The notes: generated by a model not told the origin, from the letters alone. Counted from the first letter of the stretch, positions 36,012 through 45,636 are shown. The stretch: DNA of 64,000 nucleotides from an uncultured Pseudoruegeria sp. (GCA_947498155.1 CANMJD010000003.1:248001-312000); one strand, 5' to 3'. Made by a program: numbers and translations.

Positions 36012-36156
36012 ATTCGACCCATCCCAAAACACTGCGCTCCGCATTCCTTGGGATACCTGTGCAGAAAATCCGCACCCCAAAAACAATCCCCCTGCCCCCA
36101 CTTGGCCTAAGTCGCGCTGCACCCTATAGAGACGCTAACAATCGAAGGCAGATCCT

Positions 36157-36744
36157 ATGCGAAGTGCAACCATCACACGGAAAACCGCCGAAACCGACAT
36201 CAAGGTTGAAATCAATCTCGATGGCAGCGGCCTGTATGACAACCAGACCGGCGTCGGGTTCTTTGATCACATGCTGGATCAATTGTCGCGCCATGCGCTG
36301 ATCGATATGACCATCCGCGCCACGGGTGATCTGCATATCGATGATCACCACACCGTCGAGGACGTGGGCATCGCCTTGGGACAAGCCCTGACCGAAGCCA
36401 TGGGCGATAAAAAAGGCATCAAACGCTATGGCGCCTGCCATCTGGCGATGGATGATGCGCAGGTGCGCTGTGCGCTAGACCTCTCTGCGCGCCCTTTTCT
36501 GATTTTCAATCTGGATATGCCCACCCAAAAAATCGGCAGTTTTGATACCGAACTGGTGCGGGAATTTTTTCAGGCACTTTCCACCCATGGCGGCATCACC
36601 CTGCATATCGACCAGTTGCACGGGTTCAATAGCCACCATATCGCCGAGGCGACCTTCAAAGCCGTGGCCCGCGCCCTGCGCGACGCGCTGGAAACCGATC
36701 CGCGCAAGGCCGATGCGATCCCGTCCACCAAAGGCGCGCTCTAA
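36157..36744 (+). CDS. hisB: Imidazoleglycerol-phosphate dehydratase
   Basis: Monofunctional enzyme (195 residues) for step 6 of histidine synthesis. Manganese-binding motifs are DHHTVED (about 65-71), GVGFFDHML near 27-35, and the later repeat [14 protein letters not shown] (about 152-165). The start is ATG 36157. It begins a his gene group; hisH follows 34 bp later. Confidence 0.97.
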   Translation: MRSATITRKTAETDIKVEINLDGSGLYDNQTGVGFFDHMLDQLSRHALIDMTIRATGDLHIDDHHTVEDVGIALGQALTEAMGDKKGIKRYGACHLAMDDAQVRCALDLSARPFLIFNLDMPTQKIGSFDTELVREFFQALSTHGGITLHIDQLHGFNSHHIAEATFKAVARALRDALETDPRKADAIPSTKGAL

Positions 36745-36778
36745 CGCCCCCTTTGGTCTTTGAACAGAAAGATCACCG

Positions 36779-37417
36779 ATGCTGACCGCTATCATCGACT
36801 ATGATTCCGGCAATCTGCACTCTGCGGAAAAAGCCTTTCAACGTATGGCTCTTGAAACCGGTGCCGGTACTGTTGTCGTAACCTCTGATCCCGACATGGT
36901 CCGGCGCGCCGATCGCGTTGTGCTGCCCGGTGACGGGGCTTTTCCGGCGTGCAAGCAGGAATTATTCGACCACACGGGTCTGTTTGAAGCCACCGAAGAG
37001 GCCGTCCTGAAAGAGGGTAAGCCTTTTCTGGGCATCTGCATCGGCATGCAAATGCTGGCCTCTGTGGGTCACGAATATCAGGACACCAAAGGTTTTGACT
37101 GGATCGGCGGCGATGTCGTGGCCATCACCCCGAATGATCCGCGTCTGAAAGTCCCGCATATGGGCTGGAACAACCTGCAGATTGACCGGCCACATCCGGT
37201 GCTGAACGGGGTAAACTCCGGTGATCACGCCTATTTTGTGCATTCTTACCATTTTCAGGTCGCCGATCCGGCGCATCTTCTGGCCCATGTCGATTATGGC
37301 GGGCCGATCACTGCTGTGGTCGGGCGGGACAATATGGTCGGGATGCAGTTTCATCCTGAAAAAAGTCAGGCCAACGGCTTGCGTCTGATTGCCAACTTTC
37401 TGAATTGGACACCGTAA
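36779..37417 (+). CDS. hisH: Imidazole glycerol phosphate synthase, glutamine amidotransferase subunit
   Basis: A 212-residue glutaminase that supplies ammonia to HisF. The triad is Cys87 (LGICIGMQ) and the His/Glu of QFHPEKSQ near 191-195. The N-terminus IIDYDSGNLHSAEKAFQ is typical. It is co-transcribed with hisB. An AraC gene converges on it 22 bp after the stop, separating it from hisA. Confidence 0.97.
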   Translation: MLTAIIDYDSGNLHSAEKAFQRMALETGAGTVVVTSDPDMVRRADRVVLPGDGAFPACKQELFDHTGLFEATEEAVLKEGKPFLGICIGMQMLASVGHEYQDTKGFDWIGGDVVAITPNDPRLKVPHMGWNNLQIDRPHPVLNGVNSGDHAYFVHSYHFQVADPAHLLAHVDYGGPITAVVGRDNMVGMQFHPEKSQANGLRLIANFLNWTP

Positions 37418-37439
37418 CGCCGGCTTTGACCAGCAGGAT

Positions 37440-38177
37440 TTAGGCGGCGCGGGATCGCAAAGCAGATGGCGCTTGACCATAGGTTTTGCGAAACGCCCGC
37501 GAAAACCCCTCGGGCGAGCCATAGCCATAGCGCCGCGCCACCTGCTCTATACGGTCCCCCCGCGCCAGATCCCGCCGCGCAATCGCCAACCGCCAGCGCC
37601 GCAGATAGGCCATGGGCGACTCTCCCACCACAGTTTGAAACAACTCCGAAAACCGACTGAGCGACAGGCCCGCCTCGACTGCGAGGTCTTCGCTCGTCCA
37701 CTGGCGTCCGGGTTTGTCGTGCATCGCGACGATGGCGCGACTCAGCCTTGGGTCCGCCAAGCCCGCAATTAATCCTGCCTTGGTCGCGCCTTGTTCGATC
37801 TGAAACCGCAGCAACCGCACCAAAAGAACTTCGCACAACCGGTTCAACACCGAGCCCGCCCCACAGCGTTTTGCCTGATCTTCTGACAGGATCAACGACA
37901 CCAACGCCAAGGCTTCGGGGTCTTCTGCCACATTCATTTCCACCGCACAGGGCAAGGCCTGCAACAATGGATTAGCGCCAGCAGACCAATCCACTTTGGC
38001 GGCAAACAGGCAGGTGCCGCTTTGTGATTTGGTCAAAGGATCCGCGCAGAAGACCACCCGATCCACCAAGTGATTCTCGCCTCTAAAAATCATCAGCGAG
38101 GCATCGCAAAGTTCGGCCGGAGCGATGCTCAGCTCAAAGCGGTTCAACAACGCACTTAATCGGTCAATATTGGCCAT
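37440..38177 (-). CDS. AraC-family transcriptional regulator
   Basis: A 245-residue regulator. The N-terminal half (1-140) is a cupin-type sensor of the kind that precedes AraC domains. The C-terminal AraC domain (about 150-240) has two helix-turn-helices (WTSEDLAVEAGLSLSRFSELF and IEQVARRYGYGSPEGFSRAFRKTYG). It is divergent from a peroxiredoxin-like gene, with starts about 87 bp apart, so it probably controls that gene. The pair splits the his genes. Confidence 0.92.
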   Translation of the reverse strand: MANIDRLSALLNRFELSIAPAELCDASLMIFRGENHLVDRVVFCADPLTKSQSGTCLFAAKVDWSAGANPLLQALPCAVEMNVAEDPEALALVSLILSEDQAKRCGAGSVLNRLCEVLLVRLLRFQIEQGATKAGLIAGLADPRLSRAIVAMHDKPGRQWTSEDLAVEAGLSLSRFSELFQTVVGESPMAYLRRWRLAIARRDLARGDRIEQVARRYGYGSPEGFSRAFRKTYGQAPSALRSRAA

Positions 38178-38264
38178 GATCGGAAAACCTATCAGATAAA
38201 TCGGAATTACCCGACCATACCATCCTGTATCAAGATTTCAATGACCTCAAAACAGGATAGAAAC

Positions 38265-38801
38265 ATGCTCCTTCCACGCCAGAAAACACCTGCCCTAACG
38301 CTACCGACCCTGGATCACGGGGACTTTGATCTGTCCACAGACAGCAATGAACGCGGGACGGTGATTTGCTTTTATCGCGGGCTTCACTGCCCGATCTGCG
38401 CCACCTATCTAACCGAGCTTGAAAAGCGTACCGCCGATTTTGCCGAGCGCGGCGTAAAGACCATTGCGGTCTCTTCAGATGGGGGCGAGCGCGCCCGCGA
38501 GATGGCAGATAAGATAAACGCCAAAAACTTGCGCATCGCATATGATTTACCCTTGGAGGTTGCCAAGAAATGGGGGCTGTATATTTCAACCTCGCGCGGC
38601 AAAACCTCTATCGGTATCGAAGAGCCTGCACTTTTCTCTGAACCCGGCCTGTTCATGGTGACACCGGAACAGACGCTGTATTACGGCTCGGTTCAAACCA
38701 TGCCCTTCGTGCGCCCGCATTTCTCTGAATTGGTTGGCGCGCTGGATTTCGCCATCGCCAACGACTACCCCGCGCGGGGCGAGTACACTGGCGCGGTCTA
38801 A
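38265..38801 (+). CDS. Peroxiredoxin-like (AhpC/TSA, redoxin) protein
   Basis: A 178-residue thioredoxin-fold protein. The active-site region is FYRGLHCPICATYLTELEK (about 36-54), with a CPIC motif where peroxiredoxins have a peroxidatic cysteine. Later come TIAVSSDGGERAREMADK and LFMVTPEQTLYYGSVQTMPF. I chose ATG 38265 (MLLPRQKTPA, AGGA upstream); an in-frame ATG at 38241 is possible. It is divergent from the AraC gene and probably responds to oxidants or electrophiles. Confidence 0.87.
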   Translation: MLLPRQKTPALTLPTLDHGDFDLSTDSNERGTVICFYRGLHCPICATYLTELEKRTADFAERGVKTIAVSSDGGERAREMADKINAKNLRIAYDLPLEVAKKWGLYISTSRGKTSIGIEEPALFSEPGLFMVTPEQTLYYGSVQTMPFVRPHFSELVGALDFAIANDYPARGEYTGAV

Positions 38802-38816
38802 GCCAAAAACAAAAAT

Positions 38817-38845
38817 GGCCCGCCTTTTAAAAGGAAAAGCGGGCC
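38817..38845. terminator. Terminator between peroxiredoxin-like and DUF2147 genes
   Basis: Stem GGCCCGC/GCGGGCC (7 bp) around an A/T-rich loop that itself contains CCTTTTAAAAGG. It lies between two convergent genes. Confidence 0.7.
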
Positions 38846-38872
38846 TGATCACATTAGCTTTAAAAGATGTGG

Positions 38873-39256
38873 TTATTGAACGCGCGACCACGTCTGCTTT
38901 TTGCAGATCGGGCCGACACAACCGGACACTTTCAAGCTGTTCCCGCTCAGCGCCATTTTGGATTTGAAAATCTTATCTGTGGAAGGCTGCCAGATTTTAC
39001 CCTTAGAGTATTTTCCGCCACCATTGGGCACCATATCCCAGACCAGTTTTTTACCGATGGAGTCCGCTTTGGTTTCCCCGCTGCCATCAAAGGTGCGGCT
39101 GATCACCCCACAAATTTTCGTACCGCATTGCGCCATGCTGATATGGGCATAGGCACCATCATCCACTTCTGTTTTCCAGACCCCCAGAACATCATCCGCA
39201 AAGGCGCCCGATGCCGTCACCATGCTTATCACGCCGGCAAGTAAAAACTGTTTCAT
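38873..39256 (-). CDS. DUF2147 domain exported protein
   Basis: A 127-residue protein with a Sec signal peptide (MKQFLLAGVISMVTASGAFA, cleavage after AFA). The mature DUF2147 domain starts DDVLGVWKTEVDDG and has a cysteine pair in QCGTKICG, then GKIWQPSTDKIFKSKM and SGCVGPICKKQTW. The family is a periplasmic beta-barrel-like fold of unknown function. It lies between hisH and hisA on the opposite strand. Confidence 0.9.
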   Translation of the reverse strand: MKQFLLAGVISMVTASGAFADDVLGVWKTEVDDGAYAHISMAQCGTKICGVISRTFDGSGETKADSIGKKLVWDMVPNGGGKYSKGKIWQPSTDKIFKSKMALSGNSLKVSGCVGPICKKQTWSRVQ

Positions 39257-39391
39257 GTTGCTAATCCTCCCTCGGAATTTGCCCTATAATTGCGCAACCG
39301 CCGATCCAATCAAGTTTTACGTTGGGTCTCTTTGCAATTCCCGCCGCGTCATGGCAAAGACGGGGCAACGCCGCAACCAACGGAAAAAAAC

Positions 39392-40114
39392 ATGATCCTT
39401 TATCCTGCTATCGACCTTAAAGACGGGAATGCCGTGCGCCTATTCAAAGGGGATATGGAACAAACAACAATATTTAATGAAGATCCGGCCGCGCAGGCGA
39501 TGGAATTTGTCCAAGCAGGCTGCGAATGGCTGCATCTGGTTGATCTGAACGGGGCCTTTGCGGGGGAACCCGTCAACGCCGCCCCTGTCGAGGAAATCCT
39601 CAAACGTACCAAAGTTCCCGCCCAGCTCGGCGGCGGCATTCGCGATATGGCAACTATTGAACGTTGGCTCGACAAAGGCTTGGCCCGCGTCATCCTTGGC
39701 ACCGTGGCGGTGGAAAATCCGACGCTTGTGCGCGAAGCGGCCAAAGCCTTTCCGGGAAAGGTTGCGGTTGGCATTGATGCCCGCAACGGATTTGTCGCTA
39801 CCAAAGGCTGGGCCGAAGAAACCGATGTGCAGGTGACCGATCTGGCCCGCTCCTTTGAGGATGCCGGCGTTGCCGCGATCATCTACACCGATATCAACCG
39901 CGACGGGGCAATGCAGGGGCCGAATGTGCAAGCCACTGCCGATCTGGCCCGCGCTGTCAGCATTCCGGTGATCGCTTCGGGCGGGGTCTCTTCGATGGCG
40001 GACCTCTATGAGCTGAAATCCTGTGGGGCACCGCTGAATGGCGCAATCTCGGGGCGCGCGCTCTACGATGGTGCGATTGATCTGAAGGCCGCACTGGAAC
40101 TGTTGCACAGTTAA
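39392..40114 (+). CDS. hisA: Phosphoribosylformimino-5-aminoimidazole carboxamide ribotide isomerase
   Basis: TIM-barrel isomerase (240 residues) of histidine synthesis. The N-terminal catalytic Asp8 is in [14 protein letters not shown], and the second acid is in [14 protein letters not shown] (about 168-181). Also seen is [14 protein letters not shown] chose ATG 39392 because the family starts [10 protein letters not shown]; a longer frame from 39290 reads non-coding sequence. hisF follows 96 bp later. Confidence 0.97.
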   Translation: MILYPAIDLKDGNAVRLFKGDMEQTTIFNEDPAAQAMEFVQAGCEWLHLVDLNGAFAGEPVNAAPVEEILKRTKVPAQLGGGIRDMATIERWLDKGLARVILGTVAVENPTLVREAAKAFPGKVAVGIDARNGFVATKGWAEETDVQVTDLARSFEDAGVAAIIYTDINRDGAMQGPNVQATADLARAVSIPVIASGGVSSMADLYELKSCGAPLNGAISGRALYDGAIDLKAALELLHS

Positions 40115-40210
40115 CCCACGCGCGCGCTTTTGCTCTCGGGCTGGCGCAATGCCGCCCCCCATTGGCCTAAGCGCGTTTTGGCGCTATGAGACCCTCAAAG
40201 AGGTGCAATC

Positions 40211-40972
40211 ATGCTGAAAACCCGTATCATCCCCTGCCTTGATGTCGCCGATGGGCGCGTCGTCAAAGGCGTGAACTTTGTTGATCTGATCGACGCGGGC
40301 GACCCCGTCGAAAGCGCCAAGGCCTATGATGCCGCCGGGGCCGATGAATTGTGCTTTCTGGACATCCATGCCACCCATGAAAACCGCGGCACCATGTATG
40401 ATCTGGCGCAGCGCACTGCCGAGCATTGCTTTATGCCGCTGACCATCGGTGGCGGGGTGCGCACCAGCGAGGATGTGCGCAAACTGCTTTTGTCAGGGGC
40501 GGATAAAGTGAGCTTTAATTCCGCTGCTGTGGCCAATCCGGATGTGATTGCCGATGCCGCCAACCGCTTTGGCAGCCAGTGCATTGTCTGTGCCATTGAC
40601 GCCAAAACCGTCAGCCCGGGAAAGTGGGAGATTTTCACCCATGGCGGGCGCAAGGGCACCGGCATTGATGCGGTGGAATTTGCCAAGCTGGTCACCGCCA
40701 AAGGGGCCGGTGAAATCCTGCTCACCAGCATGGATCGCGACGGCACCCGTGCGGGGTTCAACCTGCCCCTGACCCGCGCCATATCCGATGCCGTATCGGT
40801 GCCAGTGATTGCCTCGGGCGGGGTTGGCACACTGGATCATCTGGTCGAAGGTGTCACCGAAGGCGGGGCGAGCGCCGTTCTGGCCGCGTCCATTTTCCAC
40901 TTTGGCGATTACACCATCCGCGAAGCCAAAGATCATATGATCGCGGCAGGCATTCCGATGAGGCTGACATGA
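40211..40972 (+). CDS. hisF: Imidazole glycerol phosphate synthase, cyclase subunit
   Basis: TIM-barrel cyclase (253 residues) that works with HisH. Catalytic Asp11 is in [15 protein letters not shown], and the second Asp is in CAIDAKTV near 130. [15 protein letters not shown] and [10 protein letters not shown] are also typical. The start is ATG 40211 with AGAGGTG upstream. Its stop overlaps hisE as ATGA. Confidence 0.98.
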   Translation: MLKTRIIPCLDVADGRVVKGVNFVDLIDAGDPVESAKAYDAAGADELCFLDIHATHENRGTMYDLAQRTAEHCFMPLTIGGGVRTSEDVRKLLLSGADKVSFNSAAVANPDVIADAANRFGSQCIVCAIDAKTVSPGKWEIFTHGGRKGTGIDAVEFAKLVTAKGAGEILLTSMDRDGTRAGFNLPLTRAISDAVSVPVIASGGVGTLDHLVEGVTEGGASAVLAASIFHFGDYTIREAKDHMIAAGIPMRLT

Positions 40973-41283
40973 ATACGCTGCAGAAACTGGATCAAACCAT
41001 CGCGGCCCGCAAATCCGCCGATCCCGAGTCGTCCTGGACTGCAAAGCTTTTTGCCAAAGGGCCGGAAAAATGCGCCGAAAAATTCGGGGAAGAGGCGATA
41101 GAGGCCATCATAGAGGCCGTCAAAAATGACAAGGCCGCCCTGACGAGCGAGGCCGCAGACGTGCTGTTTCACCTTCTGGTCATGCTCCATGCCCGCGACA
41201 TTACGCTGGATGACGTGCTGGCCGAACTGGAGCGCCGCGCCGGCACCTCTGGCCTTACCGAGAAAGCCGCCCGCAAAGATTAA
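40969..41283 (+). CDS. hisE: Phosphoribosyl-ATP diphosphatase
   Basis: A 104-residue all-alpha pyrophosphatase for step 2 of histidine synthesis, separate from HisI. The metal-binding motif is [17 protein letters not shown] with [13 protein letters not shown]. The 4-bp ATGA overlap couples it to hisF. Its stop codon overlaps the stop of the convergent CoA-binding gene. Confidence 0.96.
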   Translation: MNTLQKLDQTIAARKSADPESSWTAKLFAKGPEKCAEKFGEEAIEAIIEAVKNDKAALTSEAADVLFHLLVMLHARDITLDDVLAELERRAGTSGLTEKAARKD

Positions 41284-41696
41284 CCGATCAAGCGGGGCCA
41301 TTCGATTTTGGGGCAGCGATTCTGAATGACTGTCACCCCTTGGGCCTGCGCCAATGCCGCGGCCTCTGCGTTTTGTACACCCAGCTGCATCCAGATCGTA
41401 CGCAGATTCGGCAAATGGACCAAAGCCTCTTCTACGACCGGTAAAACCGCATCGGAACGCCGAAATATATCAATAAAATCAATCTCTTTTGGCGCGTCTT
41501 TCAGGCTCGCAAAAACCGGTTCGTCAAATAACACCTGCCCCGCCAGACCGGGATTGATACCGATGACCCGTTTACCTTTGGCTTTTAGGAACAGCGACAC
41601 ATAATGGCTTGGCCGTTCGGGCTTGGCAGACGCGCCGACACACGCGATGACATGCGCGGATTGCAGCGCGTTTCTGATCTTGGAAGCGGTTTCCAT
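41280..41696 (-). CDS. CoA-binding (Rossmann) domain protein
   Basis: A 138-residue single-domain protein of the YccU-like CoA-binding family. The nucleotide loop is VIACVGASAKPERPSHYVSLFL, followed by VIGINPGLAGQ, IDIFRRSDAV and TIWMQLGVQNAEAAALA. It is usually of unknown function, probably binding CoA or NAD. I chose ATG 41696 (METASKIRN) with GGGTGGG upstream. It converges on hisE with overlapping stops. Confidence 0.9.
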   Translation of the reverse strand: METASKIRNALQSAHVIACVGASAKPERPSHYVSLFLKAKGKRVIGINPGLAGQVLFDEPVFASLKDAPKEIDFIDIFRRSDAVLPVVEEALVHLPNLRTIWMQLGVQNAEAAALAQAQGVTVIQNRCPKIEWPRLIG

Positions 41697-41892
41697 TGGC
41701 CCACCCTTTTTTTGAAACTTTGGCAAAAAAAAGCGCCCGAAGCAAAGGCTGCGGGCGCAGTGACGGAACGAGGGACAGTGAAGGAGGCACCGGGTGTTCC
41801 AATCCCGGGCTCTGGTATTGATGTAAGCTTAGGCGCAGAAGTTTAAAGACTTGGTAAAGGCTTTGTGATCACCCCCTGTGGCCGCCTTTGGC

Positions 41893-42351
41893 TCAGGCCG
41901 ATAGAACAGCAGGCCAATTTGCATCCGCCTTGACGATATTGCCGGGAATGTCCTCGGACCAGATGCCGCGCACGGTGGTGTTAAAATTCAGATACAGGCG
42001 GTCCTCATAGACCGTCCACGCATCCGGTGACGTTGTAGCCGTGCCGCCTTTGGACACTGCATAAGCACAATAGCCACCGTATTTCGGCGCGTATTTTTCG
42101 GGATCACCTTCAAACAGAGATTTGTTTTCGGCCGTCGCAAATTGCCAATCGGCCCCCATGTAGCTAACCACATGGGTCGACTCGCCTTTGACCGGCTTGG
42201 CCATGGTGAAATAGGCCACCGGATCATAACCGTTGATGGCAACGCCATCCGTCGCATAAATATCAGGTTTGGCGGCAAAGGCAGGGCGAGAGGCCAGCCC
42301 GACGAGCGGAAGAGCAGCAAAGAGCGTAAGCGCGGATCGACGTGTCAGCAT
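41893..42351 (-). CDS. Tat-exported YHS-domain protein
   Basis: A 152-residue protein with a Tat-type signal (MLTRRSALTLFAALPLVGLA, cleavage near AFA). The mature part has the YHS motif region INGYDPVAYFTMAKPVKGES, then YAPKYGGYCAYAVSKGGTA and a final domain ending NIVKADANWP. YHS domains often occur in metal-handling proteins, but this family has no firm function. It is a single gene. Confidence 0.88.
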   Translation of the reverse strand: MLTRRSALTLFAALPLVGLASRPAFAAKPDIYATDGVAINGYDPVAYFTMAKPVKGESTHVVSYMGADWQFATAENKSLFEGDPEKYAPKYGGYCAYAVSKGGTATTSPDAWTVYEDRLYLNFNTTVRGIWSEDIPGNIVKADANWPAVLSA

Positions 42352-42453
42352 AGTGGGTTTCCTTTGTGGCGGTTTTTATCCTGCTCCTAACATGGCAAGC
42401 AAAACCCGCTGCGCAAACCTTCGCCACGGCTCTGTGATCAGCTGTGAGAAATA

Positions 42454-42750
42454 TCAGTCAAATATGTCATCCAGCAGATCAAAAGCCTCTTTCATGAAAT
42501 ACCCGCCAAGGGAGCGCTTCTTTTTGGCTTTTTTCTTTTCTTTCTTTGGCTTGTGGTACTGAGGCTTTACCTTACTGGGCTTTGATTTATGAACCGGATG
42601 GGTAGGGTCAGGCGTTTTCAGCCATTTCATGTCATGCAGTGGCGCCCCACAAGTGTTACAGGCCAGTTCATGGCGCTGCTGTCCCTGCAACACAAGCGCG
42701 GCCCGTGCCCCGCAATAACAACAGGTCGCAATTTTGGCGTTCTGGCCCAT
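42454..42750 (-). CDS. Small zinc-ribbon protein with Lys-rich tail
   Basis: A 98-residue protein. Two CxxC pairs, CCYCGARA (about 10-17) and ACNTCGAPL (about 31-39), form a likely zinc ribbon. A basic linker (KSKPSKVKPQYHKPKKEKKK, 55-74) follows, and the C-terminus is amphipathic (GYFMKEAFDLLDDIFD). I do not recognise a named family. It lies 16 bp after the rlmB stop on the same strand, probably in one transcript. Confidence 0.7.
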   Translation of the reverse strand: MGQNAKIATCCYCGARAALVLQGQQRHELACNTCGAPLHDMKWLKTPDPTHPVHKSKPSKVKPQYHKPKKEKKKAKKKRSLGGYFMKEAFDLLDDIFD

Positions 42751-42765
42751 ATGTCCTCCGGTTTT

Positions 42766-43542
42766 TTAGCCTCTTACAGCATATAGGGCGACGGCGGTGG
42801 CATTGGAGACATTCAAAGAGCCAAAATCTCGGGAAAACGGAATTTTCACCAATTGGTCACAGGTTTCTTTGGTTTTATCGCGCAATCCCGGCCCCTCTGA
42901 GCCCATGACAATGGCAATCGCCCTATCGGCGCGCCCCTGAACGGCCTCGTCGATGCTGACGTCGGCTTCGCCATCCAGCCCGAGCATCAGATAGCCCATG
43001 GCTTTCAAGGTCTCCATCGCGTCCGACAGATTGCGCACGCGCAGGTAGGGTTGGCGCTCAAGTGCACCAGAGGCGGTTTTGGCCAAAGCGCCGGTTTCAG
43101 GGCAAGAATGGCGGGCTGTGGCGATTACTGCATTAGCGCCAAAAACTTCGGCAGAACGCAGAATCGCCCCGACATTATGCGGATCGGACACGCGATCCAG
43201 CAACACCACCCGCGGCACCTGTCCGTCGGCAGCAAGACAGATATCTTCAAGACTGCCCCAGCTTAGCGGTTTGACCTCAAGGGCCGCCCCTTGGTGCACA
43301 GACTGAGAATCAATCGGCGCAGAAAACTTGCGCGGATCAACGATTTCGGGCTCCATGCCGCTGGCGGCGATGTCCTCGGCCAGACGATCATAGGCGTTTT
43401 TGGTGACCATCAGGCGCAGTTTAGTGCGATCTGTATTCTGCAAGGCGTCGCGCACGGCGTGAATCCCGAATAACCACACGGTTTCAGCCGCGGCTGCGCG
43501 CTTGGCTTGTTCTTTTTCTACGACCCACTTTGGCTTTTTCAT
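42766..43542 (-). CDS. rlmB: 23S rRNA (guanosine-2'-O)-methyltransferase RlmB (TrmH/SpoU family)
   Basis: A 258-residue SpoU-family methyltransferase that modifies 23S rRNA. The N-terminal substrate-binding domain (about 18-90: VWLFGIHAVRDALQN) is followed by a trefoil-knot SAM domain with VLLDRVSDPHNVGAILRSAE, IVMGSEGPGLRDKTKETCD and FSRDFGSLNVSNATAVALY. The last motif usually reads MPGSVESLNVSVA; the variation is modest. I chose ATG 43542 (MKKPKWVVEK). Confidence 0.93.
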   Translation of the reverse strand: MKKPKWVVEKEQAKRAAAAETVWLFGIHAVRDALQNTDRTKLRLMVTKNAYDRLAEDIAASGMEPEIVDPRKFSAPIDSQSVHQGAALEVKPLSWGSLEDICLAADGQVPRVVLLDRVSDPHNVGAILRSAEVFGANAVIATARHSCPETGALAKTASGALERQPYLRVRNLSDAMETLKAMGYLMLGLDGEADVSIDEAVQGRADRAIAIVMGSEGPGLRDKTKETCDQLVKIPFSRDFGSLNVSNATAVALYAVRG

Positions 43543-43677
43543 CGAACCCGCGTCCTTGTTTTTATGCGTGGCGGACAATGCGCAGAGCAAGATGCGAACT
43601 GCAAGCGATTTTGCTGTTGACGCCCCTTAACTTGGATTGTAATCAGCGCCACACGTTGCGAAGCGCAGCGTGAAAGT

Positions 43678-43761
43678 GGGCGACAGGCCGCAAGGTGTGG
43701 CAGGGGACTGTAACTCCCTCGCGGAGACGCACGCCTGGTTCGATTCCAGGGTCGCCCACCA
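43678..43761 (+). tRNA. tRNA-Tyr (GTA anticodon)
   Basis: Acceptor GGGCGAC/GTCGCCC, D-stem GCC/GGC, anticodon stem GGGGA/TCCCT with loop CTGTAAC (anticodon GTA), a long variable arm (CGCGGAGACGCA) typical of tRNA-Tyr, T-arm CCTGG TTCGATT CCAGG, discriminator A and encoded CCA. An integrase remnant begins 94 bp downstream, so its 3' end is a likely attachment site. Confidence 0.95.
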
Positions 43762-43855
43762 TTCACTCTACAGCGTTGATTTTTATAGCTATTCAGCTAA
43801 TGATCAACGCTGAGATGGCATATTTTCAACACATATCACTCGGTTTTCGATACAA

Positions 43856-44752
43856 ATGACTACTGAGAAGAAGGTTAAATACCTGAAAATTGATCGTGGA
43901 CGGCATTACTACCCGCGCCGCGTACCCGATCAGTTTCGGGAATTATTGGGGATGTCCAAGTGGCAAATGCCATGTGGAGATGTCAGCTGTGCCAAGGCCG
44001 TTCAGCTTGTCGTGAACTGGGCTGAAGAACACGATGATCTGTTGGCTGAACTGAAGACGCCTGAAGGTTACGACGCCGTTGAAGTGGATAACTTTCGCTT
44101 AGAGGACATGACTGCGGAGAAATTCACCGAACGCTTCGGTGGAACGCCGTTTAATTCTAATGGCGATGTCCTGGTTCCGTTCGAAGACCTGTCTAAGCCG
44201 TTGATGACTGCTTTAGAGGAAGTCGCAAAGCTTGATGAATACCATTCAAAGGAGAAGGCTCCAGAACACGAGGTTCTTCAACTTCAGGCCACGATACTTA
44301 GAGCAAAACGTGAGGGTTCGAAGTTAGGAAAAATCAAACTAACGCCTTAGCCTGAGTTCATAAAATTGGCACAATCTTACTCCTCCGATACAGATTTGGT
44401 CGAATTTGAGTTCACGCAACATCCACCTAGGCCAATGTCGGATGAGCTGTATCTCTACCACCTAAACAGCGTCTACCAGCATTACTTTGGCGCTGCCCCC
44501 ACCCCACCATCCGACCCTGATAATCGAGATGAGTATGTTTTGGCCAAGCACCGTATTGAAAGAAAGATATCGAGCGTCACACCAGATAAAGACAGCATCA
44601 CTGCGGTTCTAGAAAAATATTGCAAGTTCAACTCGATCAGGTCTGAAATCCGATCAAAGTACCGCCGCGAAGTAGCCAGGCTCGTTGCAATCACTGGTGA
44701 TGTCCCGATGGCACATGTCCGTTCTGAAGACTTGAAGCAGCTTAGAGAGAGG
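43856..44752 (+). pseudogene. Tyrosine-recombinase integrase remnant (nonsense codon, then truncated by IS)
   Basis: The reading frame opens at ATG 43856 (KYLKIDRGRHYYPRRVPDQF, the N-terminal arm seen in phage-type integrases). It stops at TAG 44348-44350 and continues in the same frame from 44351 (PEFIKLAQSYSSDTDLVEF) to the IS edge. The second part includes EVARLVAITGDVPMAHVRSE, like the core-binding domain of such integrases. The catalytic domain (R..HxxR..Y) is absent: the IS3-type element starts at about 44753 and no integrase sequence resumes after it. Position next to tRNA-Tyr fits an integrase that once used this tRNA. I infer an inactivated island integrase. Confidence 0.8.
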
Positions 44753-44808
44753 TGGTCCTGCTTTTTCGACCAGTTTGCAGCCTTGTTAAGATGGATCAGG
44801 GTTTGATT

Positions 44809-45636
44809 TCAGGCTGCTAATCTCATTGGTTCTGTTTTGCTTGCATAGGCCTCATCTGGGGTCAATATGCCGTGGGTCGAATGGGGGCGCTCAGAGCTGT
44901 AGTAGGCCAGCCCTTTGCTGATCCCGGCTCGCATTTCTGATCCCGTCTCAAAGGCGTTTAGGTACACACATTCATGTTTCAGCGACCACCACAGTCGCTC
45001 GATCATGCGGTTGTCGCGCCAAGCACCTTTCCCATCCATGCTGATCTTGACCTTTGCGTCGATCAGTACGTCGATCCAAGCACCGCTGGTGAACTGACTA
45101 CCTTGATCGCTGTTGAAGATTTCTGGCGTGCCGTGCTTGGCCAAGGACTCTTTTAGGGTCTCAACGCAGCACTCCGCGTCCATGCTATTTGACAGCCGCC
45201 ACGCCAATACTTTGCGACTGTACCAGTCCATGATCGCCACGAGATATAAAAACCCACGGCGCATCGGGATGTAGGTAATATCTGCGCACCAGACCTGGTT
45301 CGGGCGGTCAATCACCGCGTTGCGCAGCAGATATGGCCAAATCTTGTGCTGAGGATGTTTCTTACTGGTGTTTGGTTCCTGATAGATTGGGACCAAACGC
45401 ATGAGGTGCATCAAACGATGGCCCCGATGGCGGCCACATTGGTGGTTGTTGCGCTTCATGTAACGCGCCATCTGCCGCGATCCGTACCACGGCGTTTCCA
45501 GAAACTGCTTGTCGATGATTTCCATGAACCGCAAGTTCTCAGCACTTTCGCCCTTCGGCTCATAGTACAAATTGGACCGCGACAACGTCAGTAACGCACA
45601 CCGCCGACGCATGCTCAGCTTGTGATTTTTGCTCAC
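44809..45636 (-). CDS. IS3-family transposase OrfB (DDE integrase domain)
   Basis: A 275-residue transposase subunit with an HTH_21-like N-terminus (ENLRFMEIIDKQFLETPWYG, SRQMARYMKR) and the rve integrase core. The DDE residues are in WCADITYIPM, NSDQGSQFTS and DNRMIERLWW. It begins with GTG 45636, overlapping the end of the orfA frame as GTGA. In IS3 elements OrfB is normally made as an OrfAB fusion by frameshifting; the broken orfA suggests this copy does not move by itself. Confidence 0.93.
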   Translation of the reverse strand: MSKNHKLSMRRRCALLTLSRSNLYYEPKGESAENLRFMEIIDKQFLETPWYGSRQMARYMKRNNHQCGRHRGHRLMHLMRLVPIYQEPNTSKKHPQHKIWPYLLRNAVIDRPNQVWCADITYIPMRRGFLYLVAIMDWYSRKVLAWRLSNSMDAECCVETLKESLAKHGTPEIFNSDQGSQFTSGAWIDVLIDAKVKISMDGKGAWRDNRMIERLWWSLKHECVYLNAFETGSEMRAGISKGLAYYSSERPHSTHGILTPDEAYASKTEPMRLAA

